64,000 bases of DNA from the NCBI GenBank assembly GCA_963681505.1, contig OY811987.1:4136978-4200977 (forward strand). The letters are read 5' to 3'. A program made the translations under genes and the position numbers. Positions 32,679 through 47,400 of this stretch are shown one piece after another (positions within the stretch are counted from its first letter, which is position 1; every line of letters starts with the position of its first letter). The notes beneath the pieces are model-generated. The model was not told the DNA's origin and did not search any database. It was given only the letters and a program-made list of their open reading frames with translations. This DNA comes from Eunapius fragilis (taxonomy: Eukaryota; Porifera; Demospongiae; Spongillida; Spongillidae).

Positions 32679-35346
32679 TCATACAAGCCCACTAACTCTG
32701 TTCTGGAATACAAATGTAATACTGCCTGAAGCTTCAATCAGCAACTTATCCTAATGAAAAGAGCATTGTTATGTGGACATTATATGGACATGTAAGATGC
32801 AACAAAGAAATGGACTAAATATTTATACATGTAATTGTAGAAGGGAAACTGCTTATACTTTAATTCAATACAACACGACTACAAGAAATAATACTAATCC
32901 TGCCAAATTTATAAGACTGATCAATACAAAGTCTTGATTTTTGTGGCTGTATTTGCATGTACATGCATCTGATAATACACATAGGCCTACAAACTCACAT
33001 TGCAAGACTCATTGATAGGATGGCTTAAGTGAATCCAGTTCTTCAAACCATCCATCTTTGCCATATCCTAATGTGGTAACAATAAAGGCATATTTCCGGC
33101 TTGTATGCGATATAATAAATGAGCTACATAACATGGATATATTTGTCTGCACAGTATTAATTAAATCTTCCCGAAATGCAGGCATAAGGTACACTACTGA
33201 ACTATTGCATGCACATTATTCTGGAGGTTAATGTCTAATGTCCTGGGCATACTCTGCGGGGCACGGTTGTACATCGTGGGGTAAGCGAAACAAATTTTTT
33301 GCGTTCCGCCATTTCAGCATTCTAGTGAAGTTCGACTGTTTTGCCACGTTCTGTAAGTCCTTATCTGTTTAGGCCGAAGCTTTGAAGCAGTGTTGCCACG
33401 GCCAGCTCTGGCCATCCGGCAGCCGCCAAAATTTGCCAAAATTTGTGCTGACCGCCATTGACCGCGGGACATCAATGTGCCTGGCCGTCTGAGCCGTCTG
33501 AGTACGGTGACCGTCAGAATTTTATGGCTGACCGTAAAAAATATTATCTGGTCACTGACGGTGCAATATGGCTGAACCCATAACGTAAACGATAGCTGTA
33601 CCGAATTCTAAAAAGCTGAAATTGGATAAACCACCAGATAGCTGTGTGAAAAGTGCTTACCATCCATCCGGTCAAAAGTTTCTTAACACTGCAAAGTTGT
33701 GGAAACACTTCAAGTTGGCTCGGGTAGCCCAGTTCAACGAATGGAGTTTGTGCGCTCTCTGTGAACAAGAGAAAAGTATTACATGGATATCCAGAGTTGA
33801 TGGTTCTTCTTAAAAGATGTGGAAGCACTTGACAGATGAACACAAGTTGTATGTCAAATACTTTACTCTTTATAATTATGCAGTTATGTGTGCCTGGGTT
33901 TATTTTAGGTCTGGTATTTTAGGTCTGGTATTTATGAAAATGTTTAAATATCGACGTTCCTCCACTTACTCCAGAGATCTGAAGGCAGAATCCACCAATT
34001 GGCGTGTAAATAATGCCATGCATGGACTGGTGAAGCATTAATGAAGGAAATTTTCTGAATACAGCAACGATGGCACTAAAGTATTTGGCTGTTCCAGCAT
34101 CAAGTGCACCTTCTGAACGTGTTTTTTCACAAATGAAGCTAATCCTTGACAGAAAGAGGTGGAGAATTGACAGGCAGACTAGAAAGGATTTTGCTTTTAT
34201 GCTGCAACAAGAACTTCAGTGCCTAAGTTTCCATCCTCGCCTCCTTAATTTTCTTCAGGCTGTTTCCATTATGTCCATATACATGTGTATATTCATTCTT
34301 TGTATTTATCCATTGAATCATTGCTATATATATAGCATCTGATATCATCTAATGAAATTAGTATAAAACCGCATATATACACATACCGATGTGCAAATTG
34401 CAACCAGCATGCAGTGAATGCAGAGTTATATACGGTGCCAATACAGTAATACACGCATGCAAGTTTGACTTTGACCGTCTAAGATCGTCTGCCGTGACCG
34501 CTAAGTATGAACTGGCGGTTTTTGACGGTCCAAAACTGACCATGACCGTGCCGGATAAGTTTCAAATGGCCTGCCCATGATTGTGACCGTATGGACTGGT
34601 TACGGCTATCTCTAGCCATGGCTGTGACCGCCAGAGGTCTATTCCAGTCAACTGGCCGTCTGCATGTGACTTGCTCCAATCGGTCAACTGTGGCAACACT
34701 GCTTTGAAGGCCTAAGCCCTTCTCCTGCTTTTACAGCAACGCATCATAGCAGAGGTACCCAGTAACCGTATCGTGTGTAACACGCGTGACAACAGTTTGA
34801 AAATTTAGCAGCTAGCTACTGCATGTCCAAGGTATTAAGGTATCGCGTTCAAAACAAAGTTACACATATAGCTACTTAGGCTTTTTAACCTTAGGCAATA
34901 AGGTTATCTCTGGCTCTGGGTTGTTTTAATAAGTTCATGTGTGTTACACACAGTACCGGGTACCCCTGCTATGATGCATTGGAATGAGAGCAGGGGAAGG
35001 GCTTAGGCCTTCAAAGCTTCGGCCCAAACAGATAAGGATACAACGTGGCAAAATAGTCGAACTTCACTAGAATGCTGAAATGACAGAACGCAAAAAACTT
35101 AGTTTCATATACCCCACAATGTACAAACGTGCCCCACGGAGTACGCCCAGGACATTAGACATTAATAAGGTACATGTATAGCATTCACCAAAATAACATC
35201 TGTACATGAGCTGCTTTCTTAAAATCTTAAATGTCTATTGCCTCTCGTACATCCAGGGGAATGTCAGGAAAAATTAAGTTTTGGCCATTCAGCTATTTAT
35301 GGAACCTTAGATGGAGCTATAATTAAGTGCTGAGGGCAATTGCGTG

Positions 35347-35400
<54 letters not shown>

Positions 35401-38400
35401 TGGTGTGTGTGTGTGATCGATGGATGACTACATAAGCTTACTCATGCATGTATGTTTAGTTGGGATACGGGAAGTGGAAATATTGTCATCACATAGCACC
35501 AACTCTAACTGGTCTGGTTTACTTGTACTTGTGTTTCATGGGAACTAACTAGCAGCACATGAGATAAGTAAGGCTTAAATTTTAACGACTGTGCAGTGCT
35601 AGCAAGAGGTATCTATTAAGTCATGCATGCAGTAAACAAATGTACGGATAGCTCTACTAGTACAGCTTGTCTTACATGTACATGAAATAATAGCATTTAA
35701 GCCTTACATAGCTTGGTGAAATTGTAATAAAACTTGTACTATTATGCCAGCCAATAAAAGTTCCATGGTACCTATAAGGCACGGGTCGACTTTCTGCATA
35801 TTTAGAGCCTGCAACTCAAATGTAAAGTTTTACGGAGTTCTTACACACATTGATTACAGTTGCAGGTGATAAGGAAGTAATGCTGGCCTTTAAATGACGG
35901 AATTGCATAAACGTTTTTGCTGTGAACAGGGATGTACAATTGTACCCAATGATGTATATGTACATTCAGGATGAAATGGAATTACCATTGCACAGGAATA
36001 ACATTAGAAAGTAAACAAGATACAATAATAATATCAGTCCACAAACAAGATAAAGAAAAGTTTACAACCAACTCACAAGTATTTTCTTGGTAGGCATTGA
36101 TTCATGTTCATAGGGTGCAGTAGTTCCCTGAATAGAATATTTGGTAAATTTTTACTTTGTGTTGAACATTTCTTCAAAATATATTCATACACGTGAATCA
36201 CACAGAATAGTTTTCATAAATACCTATCTGAAAGAAAACAAATATCCCACATACATTCTGACAGTTGCAGTCTAGAAGGTCATGAGTCTGGCAGCTTGTA
36301 CCTGATGGGAGAGAGAAGAGATCCTATGGGGAAAATAAGTAAGGCCACCTGGCAGGCCGTTCTTAAAGATAATGTGTACCTTTAACTCCTCAGGCGAGAA
36401 CTGAACTGAATCTCCTGAATTTTTCATAGGTTCATTTATAAGAGTGCTTAAACCATACTTCGATATCTGGCGCTGATAAATTTTTTCTTCCAGAGTACCC
36501 TGTGTAAAAATAAATAAATAAACATAATCTTACACCACAAACAATGCATCCACTAAAATGCCTGTGTGCTCACTGCTGTTAAGAGTCTGTATATGTAGAC
36601 TTCCTTTTTCTGTCCATCACGCCAAATCCTAGCCATTGCCTGTTAGCAATATGAACATTAAAATCTTATGTGCATATATCATCAACAATGTAAAAGCGAA
36701 ATTCTTCATTTGATTACTTGTAAATCATTGGCCGGGTTCCAGTCAATGTCGTAGAGCACTAGCCTTGAAGCTCCGATTAAATTCAATCCCATTCCTCCAG
36801 CCTTTGAACTGAGCAGAAACACAACTAAGAAAGAAATTGGAAGAGCAAACCGGCACAATCTCCTGAAAATTGCCCAAAACATGCTACATTGCAGAATTTG
36901 ACTCACATTCTTTACAGTATGTGCTATTAAAACGTTCCACCAGTGACTGCCTTTTTGAAGTTGGTGTAGATCCATCAAGTCTTAGATATGCATATCCTTT
37001 TTCATCAATCAAAGTTTGCAACATGTCCAGGGTCTACATAGGAGGTGGATGATATACATGTAAATATAATAAATATTCTGATACATTTACACATGTATTT
37101 GAGCTAAAATAGATAAAGGATGAAGCTCGGTACATGTTGCATTAACTTATGGAATTTACCATATAATATATTTCATTCATCTACCCATTTAAACCTACCA
37201 GGGAAGGGTCACATTTATGTATACCATAATGCTTATGCAAATCGAACCTATGAACTGTCACAGTCTAAGTAATTCTTTGTTTAAATTCACCTGAGTGTAG
37301 TGTGATACAACAACAATCTTTTCACCTGTTCCAGCCTGTACACAGTTAAGCATTTTAAACAACACTTTTAGCTTCCCCGAATGCTCAATGCAACAGCCTC
37401 TGAGTTCATCAGGAGAACAGGCTGTTGATAGCCAAGGGAAGTAATCACCCTGAAAAAAAAGGGTTGCATAATAGCCTGGTCATTAGATGTCTATTTCCCA
37501 GAACCCGCCAGACATACATTAAAGTGGCATAGGCATGCAGAAGTACTACAGGTGTATGTCTAAAATCTCAACAAACCACCTTCTTGGAAGCTGCAAGAAC
37601 ATTTAGTTTGTTGATGAGCAAATACGTGTAGTTGAGTGTACTCTGTAATTAGCTAATGGAACTACAGAAAACCTTAAGTACAGTAACATTTGCTGTACTA
37701 GTGAAATCATTGCAGTGTGAATGGTCTAGCCAGCAGCAGTTATTTGGCAGAGCAACACTTTAAAACAGGCTGCATGGAGACCATTATTATTGGGTGCTCT
37801 TCCAGGACTTTTTATCAGGCATTGCTGAAGTTTTGTTTTCACCTAACTTGTTGTGGCCAGAACATGTTACTGCATCCCTGGTGTCAATGATCTGACTCAT
37901 GCGCATTGGGGAATTCTAGTCGGTGTCCATTTGTGTGTGCGTGTGTGTGCGTGTGTGTGTGTGTGCGTGCATGAGTGTGCGTGATTTTGCCATATCACTT
38001 TCTGAAAATATATTCTTTGAGATCCTGTTTACCTGAGAACATAACAGGATTTAGTGGCGTAGTTGGAGAGTAATCCAGCTTCTCCTGTAACAGATAACTG
38101 TGCAGCAGACATACATGTACCGTTCATGAAAACAACAACAGTGACACCAGCAAAACAGCTGAACGAAGGAAGAAAACAGATGGAGACATTTATCCCGTGT
38201 TCACAGATATGAACAAATCCAAGTCCACGCTAAAGTCCATTGCCAATCCTAATTTCATTTCCTTTGACACAACTACAGAGCTATAAATGTACTACTGGGC
38301 TCGATTCGGAACGTTTGCTAGCGCAAACACCAGATTTTATCAATCAGTCGTATGTCAATTACAAGTTGAGTAACCTCGCCTCCCAACCGTTGCCGACCAA

Positions 38401-41400
38401 GGCCATCAATAACCTCACCCTGACACGCCCAATGACGAAGGTTTATGGAAGGAGGGATGGAATCTAGCTATACCAAGATAAAGTGAAAACCTACAGGTAT
38501 TAGATTTGGGGTTGAGCTAAAGGCACTCATAGACTGCACAAGTTCAACAATTATGATGATGCACCTTTGGATGTTTGATGCAGCAGCTTTATGAACAGTA
38601 ATATGGCTCTGGAACAGCGGTCATTTTAACGTTCCATGGTATAGTAAAGCTCATATTCTTATCATAGACAGCGCTTTCAGTTCAGTAGCCACAGGCTGTT
38701 GCCTTGAAACACTTCATTGGAGAGTGAAAAACAGCCTGTGTAATGTACCCCAATGCAACTCATGGGGACCCATGACTTTTCCAGGAGGGGTGATCATGTT
38801 CTGCTCAGTGCCAATGCGCAGGACCACCAGGTATTTGCTGTCAGATGATTTAATGTTATGGCAAAACATATCCAAGCACTCTTGCAACATGCACACACCA
38901 GGAGGTGGTTGTTTCACCAGCTATAGAGGTCAGTACCCGTCCTTATGTATGCACAACACATTGATGCAATATCGTCTCCACTTACATACATGTATGAACA
39001 TGTGACCACATGCATCAAGGTGCACTGAAGATGGAGCAGCACTGGCTCACGGGTCATTCCTCCTCTTATGAGCAAGAGTTGTGACTCACGTCTTCCAATT
39101 TTGCTCTAACTTCTCATGTATGTTGGTCTTGATATGAAAATGACTTGTACCATTTATTGTGTTAATAACGTTAATGGTTTACGAAATATACGCCACTGAA
39201 TAATTAATTTTTTCGTAAACGTTGCAACTTGGCACACTCATATCTTGGCTGCTATGCAATTGACAGCAGGGGTTTTGGCATCGAATTGAAGGCCATGATG
39301 AGTAGAACTGATCTATGGCGATTATTTTGGGGAGTGGGTAAAGGGTTAAATTTCTAGCTTCATCAAAGTACCTTTTTAAAATATAGAGGTGTCTACCACG
39401 TGAAATACAAGTTTTTTATTTTACACAACTGAAGGGACTATCAATGTCTATACGCTTCAGAAAAAAAAAGTTTGTATATTGATTACCTCTGAGAACCACA
39501 CGAGATTTTACCAGAGGGCGCCATTTTTGTCTCATCAAAATTCACTTTTGTTTACATACGTTGCAAGTGGTGTTATGTAATCGTCTTACCACAGCTACCC
39601 ACGTGTGGTTTTATCAAATAGCATGAATCAGCAGTTTGTGTTTCCTTATTTGGGGCGTGGATTAGATCGAGGGCCTGAATATAGTGCTGTGAAGGAGCGC
39701 TGGGTCCATACTTGTGTTCTTATTCTTCTCCGAGTCTGGGATGAAGGCGGCGAGTCGGGAAGCTGCACTATTCCACGACGTGCCGTATGTGGAAGCATTG
39801 GGAGTACATCAGGAGCGACCCTCTACCGATCTGCCGCGACCCTCTACCGTCTGCCGCGACCCTCTACCGATCTGCCGCGACCCTCTACCGATATACTGCC
39901 AGTGCACGTCGCTCCTGATCATGATGTACTTCCACATACGGCACGTCGTGGAATAGTGCAGCTTCCCGACTCGCCGCTTTCATCCCAGACTCGGAGAAGA
40001 ATAAGAACACAAGTATGGACCCAGCGCTCCTTCACAGCACTATATTCAGGCCCTCGATCTAATCCACGCCCCAAATAAGGAAACACAAACTGCTGATTCA
40101 TGCTATTTGATAAAACCACACGTGGGTAGCTGTGGTAAGACGATTACATAACACCACTTGCAACGTATGTAAACAAAAGTGAATTTTGATGAGACAAAAA
40201 TGGCGCCCTCTGGTAAAATCTCGTGTGGTTCTCAGAGGTAATCAATATACAAACTTTTTTTTTCTGAAGCGTATAGACATTGATAGTCCCTTCAGTTGTG
40301 TAAAATAAAAAACTTGTATTTCACGTGGTAGACACCTCTATATTTTAAAAAGGTACTTTGATGAAGCTAGAAATGTAACCCTTTACCCACTCCCCAAAAT
40401 AATCGCCATAGATCAGTTCTACTCATCATGGCCTTCAATTCGATGCCAAAAACCCTGCTGTCAATTGCATAGCAGCCAAGATATGAGTGTGCCAAGTTGC
40501 AACGTTTACGAAAAAATTAATTATTCAGTGGCGTATATTTCGTAAACCATTAACGTTATTAACACAATAAATGGTACAAGTCATTTTCATATCAAGACCA
40601 ACATATATGAGAAGTTAGAGCAAAATCGGAAGACGTGAGTCACAACTCTTGCTCATAAGAGGAGGAATGACCCTCACATGAAATTCAGTACATAGGATCT
40701 TGTCTACACTGTTTGAAATAATTGTTACAGAATGCTACTATGCATATGTATATTCATTCAGCAGAAACGTTACGAGTAGATTTCAATGAGTATATGATTA
40801 ATAATGATACCTATGGTGGTAGGAGGTCAAACAGCAAAAGAGTATTATTTTAGGTGTACTGTTAGAAGTTGTAGAAAGAAGATGATTATTCAATTTGAGT
40901 AATTTTAGTGCAGTGACAACGTAAAGCAAGACGAACTACTTTTTCAACTAGTCATAGGAGCAAACACAATAGTTGACTGGAAAAACATCTGCTGCAATAT
41001 TTGTTTCAACTATTTTCTGTTACCAAGATGTACTGTCGAAATCAACAAATGTGTGGCAATGTAGGGCACAGAGTGAGAGAAAAATGGATTTGTGGAGCCT
41101 TCGGCGTTGAAGAGAAAGTTGGTTTTATGGAGCCAATAGACTATTGAGATGCCGCTATGTTTCTGCTGAAAATTCACCAACTAACTACTACAATATCATA
41201 TCTCTGGGCGGCATACAGCATGCTTGGAACACAAAGACATACCAGCATCTTACCATTAACCATACATACAACTCCATCGACCCTACCACAGGAATGTGCA
41301 TAAACCACATAAGAGAGTGTTTGGCAAAAACTAAACAGAAATACAATCAGCAATATGGTACACACAGAAAACTACAGGCATTAGGCGGAGACTATGTGGA

Positions 41401-44400
41401 GACAAAGGTTTGGACATAGTTTTCATGACTTTATAGTGCAGATTAGGGTCCCGTATCTTTGTAAGTGTATTTTTTCATGTACTGGTTCTTAGTTCTAAAT
41501 CGTTCAATGCCTTCACGATGTGTACATGTACATGTATGTTAAATTTCGACATTTCGATGACTGTGATTATCTTGCACCCGATAAAGAAACTTCAGAAGTA
41601 CATGCAGCTGCTGGAACAGATGGCTTTCGTAGAGCCATTAAGGAGGAGTTTGATGCATGGCTGCTTGTTCCAGAGGCCTGACACATGGATACTAATTTCC
41701 CTATTGACAGTGGTAAATGCATGTTGGGCGATTTTCCACAATCACAAACCTTGCCCGTAAGTATTTAGCAATCCCTGCCTTCTCAGCTCCATCAGAACAA
41801 GTATTAGTATTTTCACAAGCAAAATTCATTTTGCAGTGCCTGCGGTGGAATCTACTACCTCATATTTTAATATCAACTGTTACAATTAAATTCAGTTAAT
41901 TTACTTGCTCATTTAACGTTGTATTAATAGTTAGTGGGTGGATTCCGGCCTTTCCAGTCAGGGTCCAACCTGTCAGCTCAAGCTGAAAGTCTGGCCCGGC
42001 AGGCCAGGCTGGTCTTCAGCAACTCTGGACACCACCTGTCTTGATATTTTGCTCCTTCATACATGAAGATCGACCGTTGTGTCTAGTCTTGCGACTGAGT
42101 TGGCTGAGAAATGAAAAAGTGACTATTCAGAGCACAGCCACATTAGCAGGTCCTATGGTTGAGACACACTATGTCATCAAAGACAGCAGGTCAAGCTTGT
42201 TGCTTAAATATTTTTCCAGACAGTAGTGCTAGTAACCTATTTCATAAAGTTTCTCATTCCTATGCCTAATAGTCAATATACAACCCTTGACCTCTGAACA
42301 TGTCTGTAGCCATCAGAAACTCGAAGAGAAAGCATAAACATGTACATGTACATACATCTCGCTCCCAGAGCACGGAATTGGGCACTGCCACCATCAATTA
42401 AAATAAAAACATCTATTTGTATATAAACATGGTATGTACATGTGTACAGTACTACAGTATGGTATGAGGCATGTGCCCTTAGAGGATGGTCATGCATCCC
42501 TTTGGTTGTAGAAGTGTTTGGGGGATGGGGCAATGAAGCCATCAATGTAATTTTGGCCATATCCAAAAAGGTAGCCACTCAACTCTGTCGACCTCTGAAT
42601 GAGGTTATGTCGGGCATCTACAGTCGCCTCAGCCTCACCCTCATGAGGCAGAATGCCAGGGCAATTTTGGCCAGATGTGTCTCACCAAACACTTGCTGTG
42701 ACTTTTAGTTATTTATAGTGCTTATGTTTTAAATTAATGTATTCTAATAAATGTATATACTTCTTTTTATATAAAGATTATGTATAATCCTTAAAAAAAA
42801 AATTATTATTATTAAAGTTATTTGTTATTGCATTTAAGAGATAAAGGGGCTCTTCCTACATTGATTATTGTAAAGTATATGTAACTACTCCTTGTGTTTC
42901 ATTTCTTCTTCATCATATCTCCACGTTACTAAGACTGAACTGAGCAAGAGGAAGTATTTGGTGCATATTACAAGTATCTAAAGCACTAGAATTGTCCCAG
43001 TCCTGAAACAGAAGGGTCTCCTCTGTGCTCTGACATAATCATTACAAATTACAGATGTACAAGCTAAAATCGTGTCAGGTGTTTTTAAGGTTGCCTTATA
43101 GCAACTTTCAGTGAACTACATGTATATTAGACATCGATCGATACGCTAATCATAGTAGCAGCCCAAACCTAGCAGGCCACAGCAGGATTAGTCAGTACAG
43201 AAGCAACATTTACCCTCTGATATGTCCCTAAAGTTTTATCAAGACATAACAATTCTATATGCTTAGTTACATCTGGTTGTTAACAGCTTGAGGTATGGCG
43301 ATAATCAACATATTTTCGGATTGGAAGAGTACACAACAGTAAAAGATAATTAATGTGCTTTACAGTCCATAAACTACATGTGTCATGCATTATAAAAATC
43401 TTTATTGAGGACAAAAATAAGTGACTTGAATGAATAGGGCGCTGGTCTCTTCTATACAGATCTAACAGTACACATAGTCTGACATACTTACTGATGTGTC
43501 ATTGTCGACACTTGCATTTACAGCTGGATATAGAAGATTTGGTGAATTGCAAAGCTTCTTCAGAATTCCAATACACACCAGATGTTGCAGGCTGTCAGAG
43601 GAACAGCTAAGACATGACTTGAGTGTGCTGGACTGAAGTACATGTCCGTACAGCTTTAGTTGCAAGGGTGTTATCTCACAAAACACAACATTCTCAACTG
43701 AAATAAGGAAGCAGGTACATCAAGATGCACAAGCAATGGAAAGTGAATCAATAAAAAGGCATTTAAATACTTCACATTGCAAGAACAGAAAGTATTCAAG
43801 TCCTTCGCAGCAGCTGTTTCCATCATCTCTAATACTACAGTACATACATAAACAATATGTAGAATATTTAAATGCTCAAAATCATACAGAAGTTAAAACT
43901 GTGCATGTACACTATGTACAATGTACATGAACATGAACATCAGACTCCCTCTGTGCACCAACATAAGACTAATCTACCTTTTGCTGGTAGGTATTCCCGT
44001 TGCAACTCCTGTGTTCTTCGCAAGCAGAACAATGACGTCAATCTAAAGAGCTACACAAAAGATCTCAGTGTATAAGCAGCAACCTTTTATTCAAGAGCTC
44101 AACGTACACACAGATGCAATTACCCTACCAGGTATTCTCAATCAACACCCTATAGTGTGATATCACCCTTTTGAAAGTTTCACTACATAAATTTCATTCC
44201 AACAAGGATTACAATTAATGAGCTCTGCATGTTATGATACTACCCAAGACCTCAATGCAAGTACTTGTACATGAACTGCAAAGAATAATTCCGCAATAGA
44301 TGCATGCTGCTCACAAATGAATACTGATGCAATGAGATTAGTATCTCGGGTTAGAACAAAGGTACAAGTAGTGTGGTCCTCATGCTTTGTTAATCGTATA

Positions 44401-47400
44401 TCTCACAAGGTTGAAAGATGCTGAAAACCATGGGTCACTTTTAACATACTAAGTGTCATGCATGTGTAAATGAACACACATCGAATGTAAACCATGCATA
44501 CATCACACGATCACAGAATGTACATGGTACATGTACCTCTTTAGCCCTATTTTCACCCACATCTTTTTCATCAGTTGTAGCTGTGGGCATACGTGACTGC
44601 AATATTGGTTCTTCATAAACACGACGAAATGCAGCTTGCGAGCCTGAATACATGCACAAGTAAATAGGAGTGTGAAGCATTGACATAAGTCATCAATGGA
44701 GCACTTGTCCCATTATTGTTCCCATGTCCATGTAACTCCCAAATCATGAGCAACAAGTTCTAGATCACAACATGCCATCCTACATGTACCTTTGTTCTAA
44801 TCCTACATGTACATGTACATGTACTACAGTACATTGTAATCCACTTCATAGATACATATACAAAACAATAGAACTGCTGAAGAAGAGTAAAAATGAATCA
44901 AATATATTGCACTGTTTGACGCTTTTTAAAGTGGATTTCTAAATAACTAGTATGCATCCAATCTTGACATTTGATCACCCACAGATTAATTTTAATGACT
45001 TTGCAACATTTTTATATCATATGCCACACTGAAAGCAACACTCTGTATAGCCACCTGAACTACATGTAGGCCACACACATACATGTACAGGGATGTTTGT
45101 ATGAAAGTAAATATACCAGCAACAAAGAGTGATATTGTTTTGAATAAGTACATTAGACGGCATACTGCTCTATTTTATTAATGAGGGCAAGCAGCCTTTG
45201 TTATGTCCATTTTAATTACACTTATTTCCTAAGCTTGCTTTAGAGCAGCTACAAAATAACTACTTGTGCATCTAAATGTAGTTAGATCAGTCTAGCTCTT
45301 AATTCTCTGTCACATAAATGCAGGGATAGTAAATACATATCTAATAATCAACTACCAAGAATGCCAGGATTGCAGAAGTCCACAATGGAATAAAACTCTT
45401 GCAAGTCATTCTGAATGAAAAAGAAATGACTCAACAACATTTTAGACAAGTCAATGTGATTAAAGAATGCAGCACACAAGGGACAACAATGACACCAATG
45501 CTTAACCTGAATTGGTGTTCCAGTCAATACTATTCTTCTCAGTACCGGAACACTTCCCAAAATCTGGGTAGAAATATCAAACACTGTGGTATACAAGTGC
45601 TGTATCCCTGGCCAGGTATGACCATGTGCAACACAGGATAAAATGCTTACCAATGTAGTCTTAATTGCTGTATTCTTAAGTCTGTGTCCTTCATCGCACA
45701 CCATTAGATCAAAAGAGACTTTGCTGAGAGCCTCATGAGTTCGCAGGAACATTTCATAACTGATAATAAGCACAGGATGCACAGAAGAATTGATGTAGTC
45801 CTGTAAGGTAGCAAAACATTTAGTTAACTGTAAACCTCCATGCAAGCAAGACTACGAGATCCCACTAAACATCAAGTATAGCCAATCATTCACACATGTA
45901 GAATGTAGAATACACATTGTAGCAAGGTTACTTAGCCATTACATAATGTCTGTCTCATACATACAGCTTGCTAGAAGCCTTTCATCACAATCACAGTTCA
46001 GTTAGGGTATACTTACACGTACATGTATGATCAGTCAATGGACATTTGGGCAATGCTGCCCCTCATTTTACATCTCAATGAGAACCATTTGTTGTCAATC
46101 AGGTGATCAGTGGGTATTTGAACATGATAAAAGGGTACATGTAGGCGTTCAACATACATGTAAGTGTGTCTATTACAACATTTAACACCGATTTTAAGTA
46201 TGACACAGGAAATTTGGCCAGGTTTTCGGAAAAGTAGAAATACACAACCCTCCATGATACTAGTATTTAGTACATCTGGCCTTCTGATGATCATTTGCAA
46301 GAGGACTGGGTGTTTCACTGGCTCAAACCAATCGACCATACATATGTAGTTGATAGGTTCGAGCAGTGGCAAAAATTGGAACATTTTCATGTACATGTAC
46401 TATTATCCATCCAGATTATGTAAACAATAGCTGTCCTTTGACATTCTTAGGGCAACTAATCTCTGCCTTCGTGGCTCTAGAGTCTAGTGGAGTGGAGTGA
46501 TGGACATTAATGATGGAGCCGAATGGTCGAGCAGGGCTCCTTTAGTGACATTGACTATAAGATGCTTATTCCCTTTGTTTTATTTTTAATCTAGTACTAG
46601 TTTGTTTCTTCATGTATATACTACAGCTCATTTTTCAACACTACAAATTAATGTTGCTGAGCATACTATAAATTGTGAAGTATTAATTGGTGCAATATCC
46701 ATTCTCAAAGCTGCAGCTTCATTGGATCTGCAAAGCAAACTGCTACTTAGTACACAAATAATGCGAGTACGATTAATGTTGGTGGGAGGATCCCCGAAAA
46801 CGACCTGACTTACCAAGGCATGAGATGCATTTTAAATGAGTAATGGCTTTTCACGTCTGCTTTATTTTTCGCTGGCTATGAGACTGCACCATAAATCCAA
46901 TTGCAGCAATATTAATGTTTGATGTTAGCAAACTGAGCCGAGGATGTACAGACCAGCAAAGTGTAGCTAACAGGTTTAAGCAGAAATGCATGGTTATTAA
47001 CGGTAGCAATTGAGTTGGATCAAACATACTTCTCCATCGATGTTTGCTGCATTTTCAATGCTCAGCAAAAAACATGGCAGTCACGGAACAAACTTATCTA
47101 ATGATAGCATGCACCACTTCAATGTTAACATTACAACTAGCTGCCTTGTTTACAGTGAACATATTGAATTTACTGAGCCCCAGTACTGGTGAGTTGGGTA
47201 CACAATAAATCCACTTGGTTACCTGCATTAGTATACTCTACTTGATCTTACCTCCACCTTTTTGTCAGATGATACTGGATATACATTGAGTCTCTCACTA
47301 CCCAACCACTTGTGGAATTCTCTTTCCCAGTTCTGACAAAAATGGAAAATAAAAAAGATCACTATTTGGAATAATGGAACCAATATGAGGTCAAAGATAA

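Noticed and set aside
39605-40119. Frames of 66-157 codons starting [12 protein letters not shown] on both strands
   Set aside because: They are the same sequence read from both arms of the foldback element; the mirrored coding follows from the palindrome.
44815-44825. Possible functional hormone-response-like element in ACATGTACATGTAC
   Set aside because: The word is widespread in the local introns, so a regulatory role cannot be argued from one site.
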